Source: Hyphomicrobiaceae bacterium
GTDB taxonomy: Bacteria; Pseudomonadota; Alphaproteobacteria; Rhizobiales; Hyphomicrobiaceae
Direction: 5' to 3'
Assembly (NCBI GenBank): GCA_008933705.1
Contig: WBUN01000007.1
Span: forward strand, 1-64,000
Length of the DNA stretch: 64,000 bases
Below, one piece after another: positions 49,822 to 59,413 of this stretch. The position numbers and the translations under genes were made by a program. Below the pieces are notes generated by a model. The model had not been told where the DNA came from and did not search any database. It worked only from the letters and a program-made list of their open reading frames with translations. Each line of letters starts with the position of its first letter. Position 1 is the first letter of the stretch.

Positions 49822-51858
49822 GTGCAGGGAGATTTGCTCGCTGTGTCAGCCAGTCGAGTCGTGTGGGGCCAGATCTGCGTCGTGTTCGCGATCGTGCTGC
49901 TCGCGGTCTGGGCCGCGACGCAGTGGGTTGCGTGGCGGCTCGGCTTTCAGCCACAGCTCGGCTCACCCTGGTTCGCGCTGGTCGGCTTGCCAGTCTATCC
50001 GCCGCCGGCTTTCTTCTGGTGGTGGTTCTTTTTCGATGCCTACGCGCCACACGTCTTTCTGGAGGGCGCCGGGATTGCCGCCTCAGGCGGACTGGTGGCG
50101 ATCGCCGCCGCCATCCTCATGTCGATTTACCGGGCGCGCGAAGCCAAGGACGTGCGTACCTTCGGCTCGGCTCGCTGGGCCGAGCCGGATGAGGTCCAGT
50201 CCGCGGGTCTTCTCGGCGACGATGGTGTCGTTCTCGGCCGGCTTGACCGAGCCTATCTGCGACACGACGGCGCCGAGCATGTCCTGTGCTTTGCGCCGAC
50301 ACGATCCGGCAAAGGCGTCGGTCTTGTCGTGCCGACGTTGCTGACCTGGCCGGGCTCGTCGATCGTGCATGACATCAAGGGAGAGAACTGGGAATTGACG
50401 GCGGGCCTGCGCGCCCGCTTCGGTCGTGTGTTGTTGTTCGATCCCACCAACGCCAACTCGGCCGCCTACAATCCGCTGCTCGAGGTGCGCAAAGGCGAGT
50501 GGGAGGTGCGGGACGTTCAGAACGTCGCCGATGTACTGGTCGATCCGGAAGGTTCGTTGGAGAAGCGCAATCATTGGGAGAAGACATCCCATTCGCTCCT
50601 GGTCGGCGCGATCCTCCATGTGCTCTACGCCGAGAATGACAAGACACTCGCCGGTGTCGCGGCCTTCCTGTCCGATCCGCGCCGGCCGATCGAGGCGACA
50701 TTGTCCGCCATGATGACGACGCCGCATCTCGGCGAGAAGGGGCCGCATCCCGTCATCGCCAGCGCGGCGCGCGAGTTGCTCAACAAGTCCGATAACGAAA
50801 GGTCGGGCGTGCTCTCAACCGCCATGTCATTCCTCGGCCTGTATCGCGATCCCGTCGTCGCGGCCGTCACTGCCCGCTGCGATTGGCGGATCGCGGATCT
50901 CGTGTCTGGTGAGAAACCCACGACGCTCTATCTCGTGGTGCCACCTTCCGACATCAGCAGGACGAAGCCGCTTGTGCGTCTCGTGCTCAATCAGATCGGT
51001 CGCCGGCTGACCGAGGACTTGCACGCGAAGGGCCGGAGACATCGGCTGTTGCTGATGCTCGACGAGTTTCCGGCGCTCGGCCGACTCGACTTCTTCGAGA
51101 GCGCGCTTGCTTTCATGGCCGGCTATCAGATCAAGGCATTTCTCATTGCTCAGTCCTTGAACCAGATCGAGAAAGCCTACGGCCAGAACAATTCCATCCT
51201 GGACAATTGCCACGTCAGGGTCAGCTTTGCGACCAATGACGAGAGGACGGCGAAAAGAGTCAGCGATGCGCTCGGCACCGCGACCGAGATGCGCGCCATG
51301 CAGAACTATGCCGGCCACCGTCTCGCGCCCTGGCTTGGCCATCTGATGATCTCCCGCTCCGAGACGGCGCGGCCGCTGCTCACGGCCGGGGAAGTGATGC
51401 AACTTCCGCCCGACGACGAGATCGTCATGGTCGCGGGCGTTCCGCCGGTCCGCGCCAAGAAGGCACGGTATTATGATGATCGGAGGTTCAAGGATCGGCT
51501 GCTGCCTGTTCCAAAAGACCCAAAAGCGGGCTTCGCCCCGAAACGCGACGACTGGTCTGCGTTGAAGCCCGTCGCCGTGCCAACGAGCAAGAGCATCGTC
51601 ACACCGGAAGCTGCGACCGTACCAAATGGCGCGGCCAAGCCGGACGACGATCCTGCAAATGCCGGTCTCCGCCGTGAACCTGGCCTTGAGCAGCATAAGG
51701 ACATCGCACCGGTCCCCCTGAAGGCACCCGCTAACGAGTTCGATCCCGATGCCGAGGAGCCGGAGCGCGGCGTTGTCGCGAACCGCACGCTGGCCCGCGA
51801 CATGAGGCTGATGGCGCGGCGGATTTCTCTGGACCCCGGGGACGGCATGGAGTTGTAA
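49822..51858 (+). CDS. traG: Type IV coupling protein TraG/VirD4
   Basis: Up to 678 residues; a GTG at 49843 (VSASRVVWGQI) fits the family start better than the GTG at 49822. Two or three N-terminal membrane helices (to about 100) precede the ATPase: Walker A FAPTRSGKGVGLVVPTLLTWP, Walker B LLLMLDEFPALGRLDF. HDIKGENWELTAG and the C-terminal Pro-rich tail fit TraG of RP4/Ti types. It links the relaxase complex to the mating channel. The CopG-type gene follows by 3 bp. Confidence 0.93.
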   Translation: MQGDLLAVSASRVVWGQICVVFAIVLLAVWAATQWVAWRLGFQPQLGSPWFALVGLPVYPPPAFFWWWFFFDAYAPHVFLEGAGIAASGGLVAIAAAILMSIYRAREAKDVRTFGSARWAEPDEVQSAGLLGDDGVVLGRLDRAYLRHDGAEHVLCFAPTRSGKGVGLVVPTLLTWPGSSIVHDIKGENWELTAGLRARFGRVLLFDPTNANSAAYNPLLEVRKGEWEVRDVQNVADVLVDPEGSLEKRNHWEKTSHSLLVGAILHVLYAENDKTLAGVAAFLSDPRRPIEATLSAMMTTPHLGEKGPHPVIASAARELLNKSDNERSGVLSTAMSFLGLYRDPVVAAVTARCDWRIADLVSGEKPTTLYLVVPPSDISRTKPLVRLVLNQIGRRLTEDLHAKGRRHRLLLMLDEFPALGRLDFFESALAFMAGYQIKAFLIAQSLNQIEKAYGQNNSILDNCHVRVSFATNDERTAKRVSDALGTATEMRAMQNYAGHRLAPWLGHLMISRSETARPLLTAGEVMQLPPDDEIVMVAGVPPVRAKKARYYDDRRFKDRLLPVPKDPKAGFAPKRDDWSALKPVAVPTSKSIVTPEAATVPNGAAKPDDDPANAGLRREPGLEQHKDIAPVPLKAPANEFDPDAEEPERGVVANRTLARDMRLMARRISLDPGDGMEL

Positions 51859-51861
51859 GTC

Positions 51862-52299
51862 ATGACGCAGCAGTCCGACGTCGCGCCACCGTCCGGGAGG
51901 AAGAAGCGGCTCTCGATCTATCTCGATCCGAACCTCTCGCATCGCTTGGCCGACCACGCGGATCGTCGCGCGCAGTCTCGCTCGATGATCGCCGAGGCGG
52001 CCATCGCCTCGTTCCTGTCACCCGACGCTGATGAGCGCCGGGAGGCCGCCTTGGCCAAGCGTCTCGACCGGATTGATCGCACCATTCAGCGTCTGGAGCG
52101 CGACATTGGCATCGCCAACGAAGCCTTCGCCATCTTCATGCGCACCTGGCTGACATCGACCGCGTCTTTGCCGGAAGTCGCGCAGGCGTCGGCGCGTGCC
52201 AAGGGCGGCGAGCGTTATGACAGATTCCTAGAGGCACTCGGCCGGCGGCTCGCAAACGGGCCACGGCTCAGGCAAGAAGTGCCAGAAGACTGCCGGTGA
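51862..52299 (+). CDS. Ribbon-helix-helix (CopG-type) protein after TraG
   Basis: A 145-residue protein: KKRLSIYLDPNLSHRLADHADRRAQSRSMIAEAAIASFL is a ribbon-helix-helix domain, followed by a coiled coil (RREAALAKRLDRIDRTIQRLERDI). In related ICEs this gene lies between traG and trbB and is transcribed with them. Here trbB is missing: cargo begins within about 115 bp of its stop. Confidence 0.85.
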   Translation: MTQQSDVAPPSGRKKRLSIYLDPNLSHRLADHADRRAQSRSMIAEAAIASFLSPDADERREAALAKRLDRIDRTIQRLERDIGIANEAFAIFMRTWLTSTASLPEVAQASARAKGGERYDRFLEALGRRLANGPRLRQEVPEDCR

Positions 52300-52413
52300 G
52301 TAACTTGTTTCTATGCCAACTGCGTAGGTTAGCCAGCGCATATGCGGTTAATGTGAGCTTCCCTCTCTCCTAACGCCGTGCTTTTCGAACGTGCGGTAGA
52401 AACTCGTCTGATA

Positions 52414-52680
52414 CTAAGGGACGTGCTCCCCTGTGCGCCAGGAATGCGGTAAAGCATCTATGGCATGTTCCGCTATGACGAGCCTATCAATCCAATCCAT
52501 TGTGCGCGTATGCTTTGGAAAGGTGACGATGCCGTGAATTGCAGCAATGATAGTGCCGACCGCTTGTTTCGCAGATGCACGCGGGTTATCGCGGGTCTCA
52601 AGGAGTTCGCGGACAATCCTGTTGTAAAGCGAATAAGAACGATCGGCGAGCGGCCGAAAGGCACGCCGTCGTCGCCTTGG
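52414..52680 (-). pseudogene. Fragment of a TetR-type regulator (C-terminal part)
   Basis: Read on the minus strand, the frame gives SYSLYNRIVRELLETRDN, AVGTIIAAIHGIVTFPKHTR, TMDWIDRLVIAEHAIDAL and a stop at 52414. This resembles the ligand-binding end of a TetR regulator, with the DNA-binding half missing. It is in the same frame as the truncated enoyl-CoA hydratase, separated by one stop codon, so a deletion probably joined the two genes. Family assignment is by pattern only. Confidence 0.45.
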
Positions 52681-52683
52681 GCG

Positions 52684-53244
52684 TCAACTCTGACAGCTTT
52701 CGTGGATCGCCGAATCAATGAATCGCGCAGTCACGAGCATCTCGAATGCCCGCTTGGTCGGCACGTTGCGCGAGAGGGCTACCGCCGGTATGGAACAGAA
52801 CAACCCGACATTGATTCCAGAGACAGCGAATCGCGCCTCATCCGAGGCTACGGCCAAATCGCAACTGGCTACAAGTTGGCAGCCGGCAGCGGTGGCTAAG
52901 CCATGGACACGGGCAATGACCCGAATTGGCAGTGCGATAATCGTCTGCATAACCTCGGTGCAGCGCGCAAAAAGCTGCCTGTAGTAATCAAGACGCGGGT
53001 TGGCTCGCATTTGTCGCAGATCGTGTCCGGCGCAGAACGCCTTGCCGGCGGCTGACAGAACCACGCAGCGGACCGACGGATCGGCTGCGATCAGCGCAAG
53101 CTCCTCCTTCAGAGTAGCCAGCAATTCCTCCGATAAAGCGTTGAACTGAGCGGGACGATTGAGGCAGAGATTTACTAGGCTTAGGTGGCGTCCGCACCTG
53201 ATCTTCGGCACGGCTGTCCCAGTTAGACCTTCCTTATCAAACAA
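52684..53244 (-). pseudogene. Truncated enoyl-CoA hydratase/isomerase
   Basis: 186 residues covering the first two-thirds of the crotonase fold: oxyanion-hole segments KAFCAGHDLRQMR and VHGLATAAGCQLVASCDLAVAS, then FAVSGINVGLFCSIPAVALSRNV. The pattern is like the ECHDC3 subgroup. The sequence stops after EMLVTARFIDSAIHESCQS, losing about 70 residues needed for trimerisation, so it is likely inactive. It is in the same direction as the GMC gene, 254 bp downstream of that gene. Confidence 0.75.
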
Positions 53245-53299
53245 TCAGAGCAGTACGGACGTCGTTGACAATTGCGGCTGACGTCCAAAAGGGTAATCA

Positions 53300-53341
53300 A
53301 ATCCATAAAAGGAGCCCGGGACCCGTCATCGGACCTCGGGC
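53300..53341 (-). terminator. Terminator of the GMC oxidoreductase gene
   Basis: On the minus strand GCCCGAGG pairs with CCCGGGC (53314-53341), followed by TCCTTTTAT. It lies about 155 bp after the GMC stop and before the hydratase fragment. A rho-independent terminator is likely. Confidence 0.55.
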
Positions 53342-53497
53342 AGTCTAGGGAGGGCGCACTTCGGCGCTTGCTGCCATTTACTGACGCCTTCGCGTCAGAC
53401 CGCCGACGACAAGCGGGATCACGGGAAATCAAGTGATAGCCTGTGTGATGAAAGGCAAGGTTTCAGACTGTTCTGTCATTGAGGAGAGAACATTGGG

Positions 53498-55096
53498 TCA
53501 CTTCCCCGCAATCAACTCTGCAGCTTTCTCCGCCATAGCCATAATCGGCAGATTGGTGTTTCCGCTAACCACGGTCGGCATAAGTGAGCCATCGATAACG
53601 CGTAGATTGTCGACGCCTCGAACCCGCAGCTTGCCATCGACGACGGCGTCGCGATCTTCGCCCATACGGCAGGTTCCGACGGGGTGGTAGATCGTTTCTG
53701 CGCGTGCTCGTATCCACTTCTTGCGCGACTCCGGGCTCTTAAAGGCATCGGGATCGAGCTTCCGCTTAATGAGCTTTTGGAGCGCAGGCTGATCGATGAT
53801 ATCGCACATCTGTCTAACGCCCTCTTGCATGCTGACGAAATCGCTCTCGTCCGACAGAAAGCGTGGATCGATAGCGGGCATGTCCAACGGATTTGCGGAA
53901 CGCAGTCGCAATGTTCCGCGGCTTTTCGGACGAAGCTGGCAAACGCGAATGCCAAAGCCGTGCGGTACACGCTCGCCCGGCGGCGGATTTCGAAGCGCGA
54001 CGATGAGATGAGCCTGCCACTCGGGCCACTGCGAATGTTTATCGGGACCCCAGAACGCTCCAGCTTCAACGCCTTGGGAGGTGGCGGGACCCGTGCCGCG
54101 GAACATATATCGCGCGCCCGCTAAGCCACCTCGGATTAATCCGAGATACGGAGTCAGTGTGATGGGTTGGGATGCCTCCAGCCGGATTGCGCAATCGAGG
54201 TGATCCTGCAAGTTGCTGCCGACGCCTGCGGAATCGATCACGGGCTTGATGCCGAGCGATCGCAGATGTTCGGCGGGTCCAATTCCCGACAGCATCAACA
54301 ATTGTGGTGAGCAGATCGCGCCGGACGTCAGCAATACCTCGCGCTCCGCGGGGATGATTACCTCACGTCCGCCTTTCTCAATCACGACGCCCCGAACGCG
54401 CGTACCCTCCAACGCCAGCCTCCGAACCTGGCAGTTGGCCATGATGGTCAGATTGCTCCGCCCCTTTCCTTGATCGAGAAACTTGAATGCTCCGGAGCGT
54501 TTGCCATCCGCGATGGTGAGTTCGTAGAAGCCCGCGCCGATCTGAGATGGGCCATTGAATCCGTTGTTCTCGGGCAGACCGGCTGACTTGGCGCTTTCAA
54601 TGAAGGCTTTCGAGATTGGATGTTGCAAGGTGCCGTAAGACAAGCGGATAGGACCAGAATAGCCTCTGTCTTGATTGTGCTGGGACGTAACTCGGCTGGC
54701 GTCCTCGATCTTCCTCAAATAGGGGCGAAGGCTTTCGTATCCCCATTCCGGCAGGCCCTGCGCCGCCCACGCATCGTAATCTGCGGGGTTTCCCCGGATC
54801 GCTATCATAGAGTTGATGGCAGATGATCCTCCCACAACCTTGCCGCGGGGAATGTAGATTTTGCGGTTATTTAGTCCGGATTGAGGTTCAGTCCAAAACT
54901 GCCAGTTGTGTTTTGGACTCGTATAGAGCACGCGAATGCCTGCGGGCATATGAACAAAGATTGAAGAAGCAGGAGATCCAGCCTCAAGCAGCAACACCTT
55001 CACGTTGGGATCTTCGCTCAATCGTGCGGCAAGCACGCACCCTGCCGATCCTGCGCCGACGATGACATAATCATATCCCGAGAGCTTCATTTCCAT
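53498..55096 (-). CDS. GMC family oxidoreductase (choline/alcohol dehydrogenase type)
   Basis: A 532-residue FAD enzyme. The N-terminal FAD motif is YDYVIVGAGSAGCVLAARLSED, followed by the GMC signatures PRGKVVGGSSAINSMIAIRG and LTSGAICSPQLLMLSGIG. The catalytic His lies in IYHPVGTCRMGED near the C-terminus, with NTNLPIMAMAEKAAEL last. Such enzymes oxidise primary alcohols to aldehydes. With the aldehyde dehydrogenase, acyl-CoA ligase and CoA transferase nearby it would start an alcohol-to-acyl-CoA route. A candidate regulator site lies 113 bp upstream. Substrate unknown. Confidence 0.92.
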   Translation of the reverse strand: MEMKLSGYDYVIVGAGSAGCVLAARLSEDPNVKVLLLEAGSPASSIFVHMPAGIRVLYTSPKHNWQFWTEPQSGLNNRKIYIPRGKVVGGSSAINSMIAIRGNPADYDAWAAQGLPEWGYESLRPYLRKIEDASRVTSQHNQDRGYSGPIRLSYGTLQHPISKAFIESAKSAGLPENNGFNGPSQIGAGFYELTIADGKRSGAFKFLDQGKGRSNLTIMANCQVRRLALEGTRVRGVVIEKGGREVIIPAEREVLLTSGAICSPQLLMLSGIGPAEHLRSLGIKPVIDSAGVGSNLQDHLDCAIRLEASQPITLTPYLGLIRGGLAGARYMFRGTGPATSQGVEAGAFWGPDKHSQWPEWQAHLIVALRNPPPGERVPHGFGIRVCQLRPKSRGTLRLRSANPLDMPAIDPRFLSDESDFVSMQEGVRQMCDIIDQPALQKLIKRKLDPDAFKSPESRKKWIRARAETIYHPVGTCRMGEDRDAVVDGKLRVRGVDNLRVIDGSLMPTVVSGNTNLPIMAMAEKAAELIAGK

Positions 55097-55208
55097 CCCC
55101 TATTTTTGTCAAAGCCGGCGAACGGCTTGTTCGTGCAACGACCAAAACCGCCAAGTCCAGATTGCGGTTTGAGACTTGCAAAAGGCACTTCCGAACCCTA
55201 ATCTATCC

Positions 55209-55227
55209 TACCAATCTGGTAGGACCA
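55209..55227. promoter_or_regulatory. GntR/FadR-type operator 1 (before GMC gene)
   Basis: TACCAATCTGGTAGGACCA is one of four 19-mers of form TRCCAAnnTGGYnnnACCA in the cargo region; TGGT-N3-ACCA is the typical half of FCD-class GntR sites such as those of PdhR and LldR. It lies in the 312-bp gap before the GMC gene. The rest of the gap has no gene. Confidence 0.65.
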
Positions 55228-55408
55228 TTTATAGTGACCAGAGATTGGCCGTCAATGGAGAGGTCATCTCATGTTTCCATCCTGGAGAATTGCAATCCTG
55301 CTTTTCAGCGCAGGATGCCTCGTTCTGCTGCTAGCTCCCGAATCCGCTGTCCAGCCAGAAAAGGCGAAGATCCAACGCGCGATATGGGCTCTGGGCCCCT
55401 AACCGCGC

Positions 55409-56650
<1,242 letters not shown>

Positions 56651-56717
56651 ACTTCCCTGACATTTCCGCGTCGAATAGCCACGCGACCCGCGCGGCCCGC
56701 GTCAGTGTAAGTGGGCA

Positions 56718-56736
56718 TACCAAAATGGTCAAACCA
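56718..56736. promoter_or_regulatory. GntR/FadR-type operator 2 (before CoA-transferase gene)
   Basis: TACCAAAATGGTCAAACCA, the second of the four matching 19-mers, 68 bp upstream of the CaiB-type gene's ATG on the other strand. Confidence 0.65.
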
Positions 56737-56839
56737 AATTGGGCGATGAATGATTGAGGTGGTCAGTGCTCTGTCGCGCTGGAGACGCGGCGCTAGGAAC
56801 GTTGTCTCAATGTGGCGAAGCTTGACATCTCATCATCCC

Positions 56840-58504
56840 ACATTCCCCAAGTAAATCGCTGATTTTGCTGTCAGGATCTCAATATTTCCGATATAAATCA
56901 TGGTGTTGATGGCCGTGAGGGGCGCGTTTGATGGATCACCCAGAGGGTGCGGGTTCGAAGCGGGCAGATCGGGTCGAGTTCGACCGCCGGGTGCATGTGG
57001 AGTTCCGAGGTGCGCAGCTCAGTTCCGACGGCGGCCTGCTGGTGATGCGCGAGCTGGATGACGCGCTCGGGCTGTCCGATCTGGCGGCAAAAGCATTGCG
57101 CGACACCCGGCGCGGCAAGAACACGGTCCACCGGCTTGACGGGTTGTTCCGGCAATCGGTGTTCGGGCGACTGGCCGGATACGAGGATGTGAACGACGCC
57201 GACCGCCTGGCCCTCGATCCGGTGATGCGCCAGGTCGTGGGTGGAAGGGCTGTCGATGCGCAAGCGGCCTCGGCCTCGCAGATGGGACGGTTCGAGACCG
57301 AGACACTGGCACAGCCCGAGAACCGTGCCGCGCTGGCCGACCTGAATGGCCAATGGATCGACCGGTTCCATGACCGTAACGGGCTGAAGTACATCGTTCT
57401 GGACATGGACAGTTCGGTCAGCCCCACCCATGGCGATCAGGAGGGCGCGGCCTGGAACGGGCATTTCGACTGCACCTGCTATCACCCGAACTTTTTGTTC
57501 AACCAGTTCGGCATGCTGGAGCGCTGCGCCTTGCGCCATGGCAACGTCCACAGCGCCGATGGCTGGCGGGACGTTCTCGACCCCGTCATCGCCCGCTACG
57601 CGGAGCGCGACCTTTGCGGCCGGTTCTTCCGGGCTGACGCCGCCTACGCGATCCCCGCGATCTATGAGCGGCTGGAAGAAGCCCGATTCTTCTACGCCAT
57701 CCGGCTGCCTGCGAACAACGTCCTGCGCGAGAAGATCGCGCATCGGCTGACGCGCCCTGTCGGGCGACCTTCGCTGACCAAGGTCAAGCGCTTCTACGAA
57801 GACTTCGAGTATCAGGCGGCATCCTGGGACAAGGAACGCCGGGTGATCGCCAAGATCGAATGGCATCCGGGCGAACTGTTCCCGCGTGTCGGCTTCATCG
57901 TCACCAACCTGCCGATGGAGCCCGACTGGGTGGTGCGGTTCTATAACCAGCGCGGCACCGCCGAGCAGCACATCAAGGAAGGTAAATATGCCTTCCACTG
58001 GACGCGGCTGTCATGCCGGAAGTTCCGCGACAATGAGGTGCGACTGCAACTGCATGCGCTGGCCTACAACCTGGCCATCTTCTTGCGCTGCATCGAGTTG
58101 CCCGAGACGATGGCCGACTGGTCGTTGACCAGCCTGCAACTGAAGCTGATCAAGATCGGGGCACGTGTCGTCCGCCATGCCCGCGCCATCACCTTCCAGC
58201 TGGCCGAGGTGGCCGTCACCGGTCCGATGGTCCGCGCCATCCTCGCCGCCATCCGCCGATTGCGAGCGCCTCCGCTATGCGCATGACCGCCATCCACGCC
58301 CAAACTGAACGAAAACGGCAGGATGGGTCTGTCCGCTGCGCTGAAAAACACCGCCACCAGGGCACAACACGGCGGCTTCGCGGGCCGATCTGCCCTGTCT
58401 CAGCGCCTTGCGCGCCCGACGACGCCGCTCGGGACGGAAAATGATTGTCCTGCGGTCGGATTCAGGCGAAACTCACGTCAGACGGCATGCCACTTGGGGA
58501 ATGT
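56840..58504. mobile_element. IS1380-family insertion sequence
   Basis: A transposase gene is flanked by perfect 13-bp inverted repeats, ACATTCCCCAAGT at 56840-56852 and ACTTGGGGAATGT at 58492-58504, giving 1,665 bp, the usual size for IS1380. The bases next to the ends (CCC / ATGC) do not form a direct repeat. Its right end supplies the last nine codons of the GntR gene. Confidence 0.8.
56928..58286 (+). CDS. IS1380-family transposase
   Basis: A 452-residue DDE transposase. Visible catalytic residues are the first Asp in YIVLDMDSSVSPTHG (about 159-161), the second in GRFFRADAAYAIP (about 237) and the Glu in QRGTAEQHIKEGKYAF (about 346). The N-terminal block FDRRVHVEFRGAQLSSDGGLLVMRELDD is typical of IS1380. 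Full length and without frameshift, so it may be active. Its GC content is visibly higher than the surrounding cargo genes, fitting recent arrival from another replicon. Confidence 0.93.
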   Translation: MMDHPEGAGSKRADRVEFDRRVHVEFRGAQLSSDGGLLVMRELDDALGLSDLAAKALRDTRRGKNTVHRLDGLFRQSVFGRLAGYEDVNDADRLALDPVMRQVVGGRAVDAQAASASQMGRFETETLAQPENRAALADLNGQWIDRFHDRNGLKYIVLDMDSSVSPTHGDQEGAAWNGHFDCTCYHPNFLFNQFGMLERCALRHGNVHSADGWRDVLDPVIARYAERDLCGRFFRADAAYAIPAIYERLEEARFFYAIRLPANNVLREKIAHRLTRPVGRPSLTKVKRFYEDFEYQAASWDKERRVIAKIEWHPGELFPRVGFIVTNLPMEPDWVVRFYNQRGTAEQHIKEGKYAFHWTRLSCRKFRDNEVRLQLHALAYNLAIFLRCIELPETMADWSLTSLQLKLIKIGARVVRHARAITFQLAEVAVTGPMVRAILAAIRRLRAPPLCA

Positions 58505-59210
58505 ATGCTAAAAGCGCTTGCCACGCCTCCCCTGTTCGCGAGAGGTGAGCGTTCATCTGTTGTTCGGCTTGGCCTACCCGCCGCTCTTCAATCGCTTCCA
58601 AGATGGCGCAATGGTCCTCGTAAGATTGTCGACCTCGACTATGGTCGGCAAAGTAGACCTTCCGTCGATGCCTGGACAGTTCGTAGAACGATCTCGCCAC
58701 GCGCAGCAAAATGTCATTCTTGGTGGCGGAAAAGATCGCAAGATGGAACGCCTCGTCCTCGCGCTCAATGCTTTGCTTTTTGGATAGGCGCTTGTTGGTC
58801 TCTTCAAGTATGGCATTGATCTCGCGGATGTTGTCCGCAGTCCTGCGTGTGCAGGCCAACCTGACCGCCTGCCCCTCGAGCATACGGCGGACCTCCATGA
58901 CGTCGGCGATTTCCTTGGCCTCGAATGGAACTCCGGATTCGGCATACAGCACGAGAGCATCGATGCTGCTCTCTTCAATCTTTCGCAGATAGATTCCAGA
59001 ATTTGGGCGCCGTTCTATCACTCGCATGGTTTCAAGTGCGGCCAGAGCCTCTCGAACCGCGCCGCGACTGGTGTCGAACTTTTCCGCGAAATCGCGCTCA
59101 GATGGCAACCGTTCGGAGGGCTGATAGCGGCGCTCCCGGATGAAGGAAAGGATCTTTCCGATGGCGTTCGAAGGAGCCTCAAGCTTGTCGGTTCGATTTC
59201 GCTCAGTCAT
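58473..59210 (-). CDS. FadR-type (FCD) GntR transcriptional regulator
   Basis: A 245-residue regulator. The winged helix (ILSFIRERRYQPSERLPSERDFAEKFDTSRGAVREALAALETMRVIERRPNSGIYL, about 18-75) is followed by an FCD effector domain with metal-ligand-like residues in DEAFHLAIFSATKND and YEDHCAILEAIEERR (about 150-230). It probably binds an acyl-CoA or acid inducer. The IS1380 end replaces its natural last residues (AYIPQVACRLT), a small change. The four operators nearby are its likely targets, including one 66-84 bp before its own start. Confidence 0.9.
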   Translation of the reverse strand: MTERNRTDKLEAPSNAIGKILSFIRERRYQPSERLPSERDFAEKFDTSRGAVREALAALETMRVIERRPNSGIYLRKIEESSIDALVLYAESGVPFEAKEIADVMEVRRMLEGQAVRLACTRRTADNIREINAILEETNKRLSKKQSIEREDEAFHLAIFSATKNDILLRVARSFYELSRHRRKVYFADHSRGRQSYEDHCAILEAIEERRVGQAEQQMNAHLSRTGEAWQALLAYIPQVACRLT

Positions 59211-59275
59211 CTGAATAATCCTGCCTGGTCCTGCCGATCACTTGATTTCGATCTCTCCGATGGCTAATCATGGTC

Positions 59276-59294
59276 TGCCAAATTGGCCAAACCA
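59276..59294. promoter_or_regulatory. GntR/FadR-type operator 3 (between regulator and gor)
   Basis: TGCCAAATTGGCCAAACCA, the third of the four sites, between the divergent GntR gene and gor. It would serve autoregulation and could also act on gor. Confidence 0.6.
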
Positions 59295-59413
59295 GTCCTT
59301 TAGAGGTAATCTTGAGAATCTCGGTCGAATCCACCCTGCTTCAGTAGATATCAGGTTAAGGAAATTGAAGCATCTGAAACCCGCCAAATCCACCTAAAGA
59401 ATTGATTTCCAGC

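Noticed and set aside
56898-57998. A 366-codon minus-strand open frame in the IS element
   Set aside because: Antisense to the IS1380 transposase, whose DDE residues are in the plus frame.
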